Source: Portunus trituberculatus (lineage: Eukaryota; Arthropoda; Malacostraca; Decapoda; Portunidae). From it: a stretch of 64,000 nt of DNA. A program made the translations under genes and the position numbers. The notes beneath the pieces are model-generated. The model saw nothing but the letters and a program-made list of their open reading frames with translations. It did no database searches and was not told where the DNA came from. This document shows, piece by piece, positions 60,429 to 64,000 of the stretch (positions are counted from its first letter, which is position 1; each line of letters opens with the position of its first letter). The stretch spans positions 27,138,618-27,202,617 of the forward strand of contig NC_059304.1 in assembly GCF_017591435.1 (NCBI RefSeq), read 5' to 3'.

Positions 60429-63325
60429 ATTCTTATAAATTATGTTATATCGCAACCAGCATGTGATTATTATTTTTGTGGTGATAGAAATGTAGACCCA
60501 GACATTATTGATGAATCCTTGAAAATGTTATTTTTTAATATTGGTAGTATCATGGCACAATTTGAAGAGTTTCAGACACAGTGTTTGAACACTTTATGTT
60601 TTGATGTTGACGTCATAGGTCTTTGTGAAACCAGACTTAATACTTCATTAGAACCCTTGTTTCAGTTAACCAATTTTAATGGGAACTTCAGTAGTAAATC
60701 ATCTAGTGGAGGGGGACTTGCTATTTATATGTGTAAGAACTTTCACTATGAACTAATGAGTAACATCTCTTTACAGCTGCCACATTTTCAGTCATTGTTT
60801 TTTAAAGTAACTCATCCTTATAACTTTATTTTTGGAATAATTTACCGCCCACCTAACTCGAATATTAATGACTTCTTCACTGCTATCGAAGAAATCCTAG
60901 GTGTTTTGGTTAATTACTTGCATATTCCCTGTCATATAATGGGCGACTTTAATATAAATTTACTAAATAATGAAAAAAATACAAAGGAATTGATAAATAT
61001 TTTATGTTCTCATTCCATGTTTCCATCCATAACTAAACCAACACGAGTTACAGGACATTCAGCCACACTTATTGACCATGTTTGGACAAATGATCTCATT
61101 AACTGTATGAAGAGCGGAATTATCAATACAAGCATTAGTGATCACTTTCCAATTTTCAGTTGTTTTAAAGCAAAAAACAAAACAATTCAAGTTAAACCAG
61201 TGCGTAAAAGAATTATTAACAGTGAGTCTATTGAAAGGTTCAAATTAGATTTGACAAATTATAAGTGGGAAGAAGATATAAACTTAAGGTCTGTTGATGA
61301 AGTTTTTGAGAAATATATAACATCATTTACTTCCTTGTATAATAAAAATTTTCAATTTAAGGAATATGTAGTTAAAGAAGACCACGTGGACAAGCCGTAT
61401 ATCACCTCTGCAATACGGCAATCTATCAAGCAACGTAACAAATTGCAAAAATTATCTGCGAAATGGCCGTTGACATACACGAGACAATTCAAAAGGTACA
61501 GAAACATGCTCACTACAGTAATTAGAAATGCTGAAAATAAGTACTACAGCGAAACATTGAAAACAAATGCCAGTAACAACAGAAAAACATGGGAAGTAAT
61601 TAATAATATTATGGGAAGGTGCAGGAGATCCAAACTCCCACCATATTTTACCTTTGACGGGGAATTAACCACCAACGACCAAAAGATAGCTGATGGTTTT
61701 AATGCGTATTTCAATGACGTTGCCGAACAACTGGCACAAAACTTACCGCCTGCAGCAAGATCATTTAGAGAATTTCTACCACAGCCTATTCATAACTCTA
61801 TGTACTTATCCCCAACATCAGTAGAAGAAGTACATGGAATAATAAAGAAATTGAAATCTACCTCGCCCGGGTATGACGAAATTCACCCAAAAGTTGTTAA
61901 AGAATGCACAGATATTATAGTACCTTTTCTTGTACACATTATAAATAGATCATTCGAAGATGGTATTTTTCCAACCCATTTAAAAGTTTCTAAAATTATT
62001 CCAGTATTCAAGAAAGGCATAAATACGCTTCCTCATAACTATAGACCCATCTCAATGTTAACAACTTTTAGTAAAATATTTGAAAAAGTAATGATCAAGC
62101 GTGTAAGTAATTATTTAACCGATCATGACATATTAACTAACAACCAATTTGGATTCAGACCTGGTTATTCAACAGATTTAGCCTTGCATAAATTGTGTCA
62201 GTCTATTTACAACACACTCGATAACAAGATGTACCAGATAACCATTTTTTGTGACTTAGCCAAAGCTTTTGACACTATCTCTCACACTATCTTACTGGAA
62301 AAATTGTCTTTGTATGGTATTAGAGGTGCTGCTAACAATTGGTTTAGAAGTTATCTTTGTGGTAGAAAACAATATGTTTGCATAAATGATCATGTGTCAG
62401 CTCAAACAACGATCCGTCATGGAGTACCACAAGGATCAGTTCTGGGACCCTTACTCTTTTTGATCTATATAAATGATTTAGTAAGAAGTAGCACAAAATT
62501 AAACTTTCTCCTTTTGCGGACGACACAAATATGTATGTTAGTGGGCAAGACCTCAGGGAGCTAGAACTTATTGTTAACAGTGAACTTGTCAATGTATATA
62601 ACTGGCTCAATAGTAATAAACTTACTACAAACATTAATAAGACACATTACATGTTAACACACACAAAGACACGAACCCTAACTGCAAACATAACCATTAA
62701 GATTAACAACTTAGATATCCATAGAGTAACAGAAACAAAGTTTTTAGGAGTTGTTATTGATGATAAATTAAGATGGAAGGCGCACATTGATTTCATTAAA
62801 CTAAAAATTAGCAAATTAATAGGGATAATGTATAACATAAGAAATAAATTAAACTCTGCTAATATAAGACGAGTATATATGTCATTAGCGTATTCACATT
62901 TGTTTTATTGTGCAGCAATTTGGGGAGGGGCATGTCACACATATGTACAAAATCTCTTTATAACTCAGAAAAAATTATTAAGAATTATGTATTTTGGTAG
63001 TAAGTATGAACACACCGATCAGTATTTTAGAAATAATTGCCTGCTGAAATTAGATGACATCATATCCTATAGCACTTCAATTTTTGTCTATAATGCCTTA
63101 CATGACTGCCCAGTAACCATAGAATACTCTGGAAATAATCACAACACTAACACTAGAACGAGACATGAACTTAGACTGCCTCGATGCCGGACGTCCCACG
63201 CCCAGCAAAGTGTGCTGGTGCGGGGTGTCAAGCTGTGGAATCAATTGCCAGGTGACACAAGAAATGCCAATACAAAAAATACTTTTAAGGCAAGAATCAA
63301 AAGACAATTCATGACTAGATATTAA
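60429..63325 (+). pseudogene. ORF2 (APE endonuclease-RT), one frameshift at about 62512
   Basis: Endonuclease: LFFNIGSI (60526), VIGLCETRLNT (about 60615), GIIYRPPNSNIND, IMGDFNINLL (about 60938), LIDHVWTND and ISDHFPIFS (about 61133). RT: SPGYDEIHPKVVK, IPVFKKGINTLPHNYRPISM, NNQFGFRPGYSTDLA, CDLAKAFDTISH (motif A, about 62250), HGVPQGSVLGPLLF (motif B, about 62418). At about 62512 the frame shifts just before FADDTNMYVSG (motif C, 62513). The thumb follows: FLGVVIDDKLRWKAHID and LWNQLPGDTRNANTK (to 63325). About 960 residues in total. The upstream frame opens at 60429, but the true start is not visible because the 5' part is lost. Confidence 0.85.
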
Positions 63326-63987
<662 letters not shown>

Positions 63988-64000
63988 CAGAGAGAAAATC

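Overview
The window is animal nuclear DNA, most likely from a decapod crustacean and possibly a crab. I infer this from the spliced receptor-like exons, the very high microsatellite content, a tRNA-derived SINE of a type I associate with crab sequences, and the mix of non-LTR retrotransposons. Nothing resembles a prokaryotic operon, plasmid or CRISPR array. There is one 500-base N gap (33501-34000).

Layout. (1) 1-24437 is dominated by one family of I-like non-LTR retrotransposon: a gag-like ORF1 with zinc knuckles, then ORF2 with APE endonuclease, RT, RNase H and a CCHC finger. One copy lies on the minus strand (1-4155). A series of broken plus-strand copies follows head-to-tail. Most end in a conserved GGCGCC...GGCGCC motif and a (TCCAA)n or (TCCA)n tail, and the next truncated copy usually starts directly after that tail. 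A full-length element would be about 6.2 kb. (2) Two phase-0 exons (11808-11966 and 25606-25749) read on continuously as the distal ligand-binding part of an ionotropic-receptor-type protein. They are the only convincing host coding sequence. The 13.6 kb intron between them is filled mostly with sense-oriented retrotransposon copies. (3) 25750-33500 holds a non-autonomous hAT-like DNA transposon with an intact 8-bp target duplication and a tRNA-Val-type SINE inside it, a decayed CR1-like element with an esterase-type ORF1, and several AT and CT microsatellites. (4) 34001-39360 is AT-rich, with a 33-bp minisatellite and a possible LTR. (5) 39361-55086 holds three giant, almost pure CAG/AGC arrays of about 7, 2.2 and 1.6 kb. 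Between them are two related copies of an RT gene with a C-terminal nuclease-like region. The copy flanked by repeats on both sides dissolves into CAG repeat at both edges. (6) 55087-63732 holds two CR1/Jockey-group non-LTR elements; the last has an almost intact ORF2 with one frameshift just before its FADD motif. The window ends in adjacent (CT)n and (GA)n tracts.

Nearly all the coding potential is selfish DNA in various states of decay. The most unusual signals are the mosaic replacement of retroelement sequence by CAG repeat around 46500-47720, the self-tail insertion pattern of the I-like family, and the receptor intron built from it.
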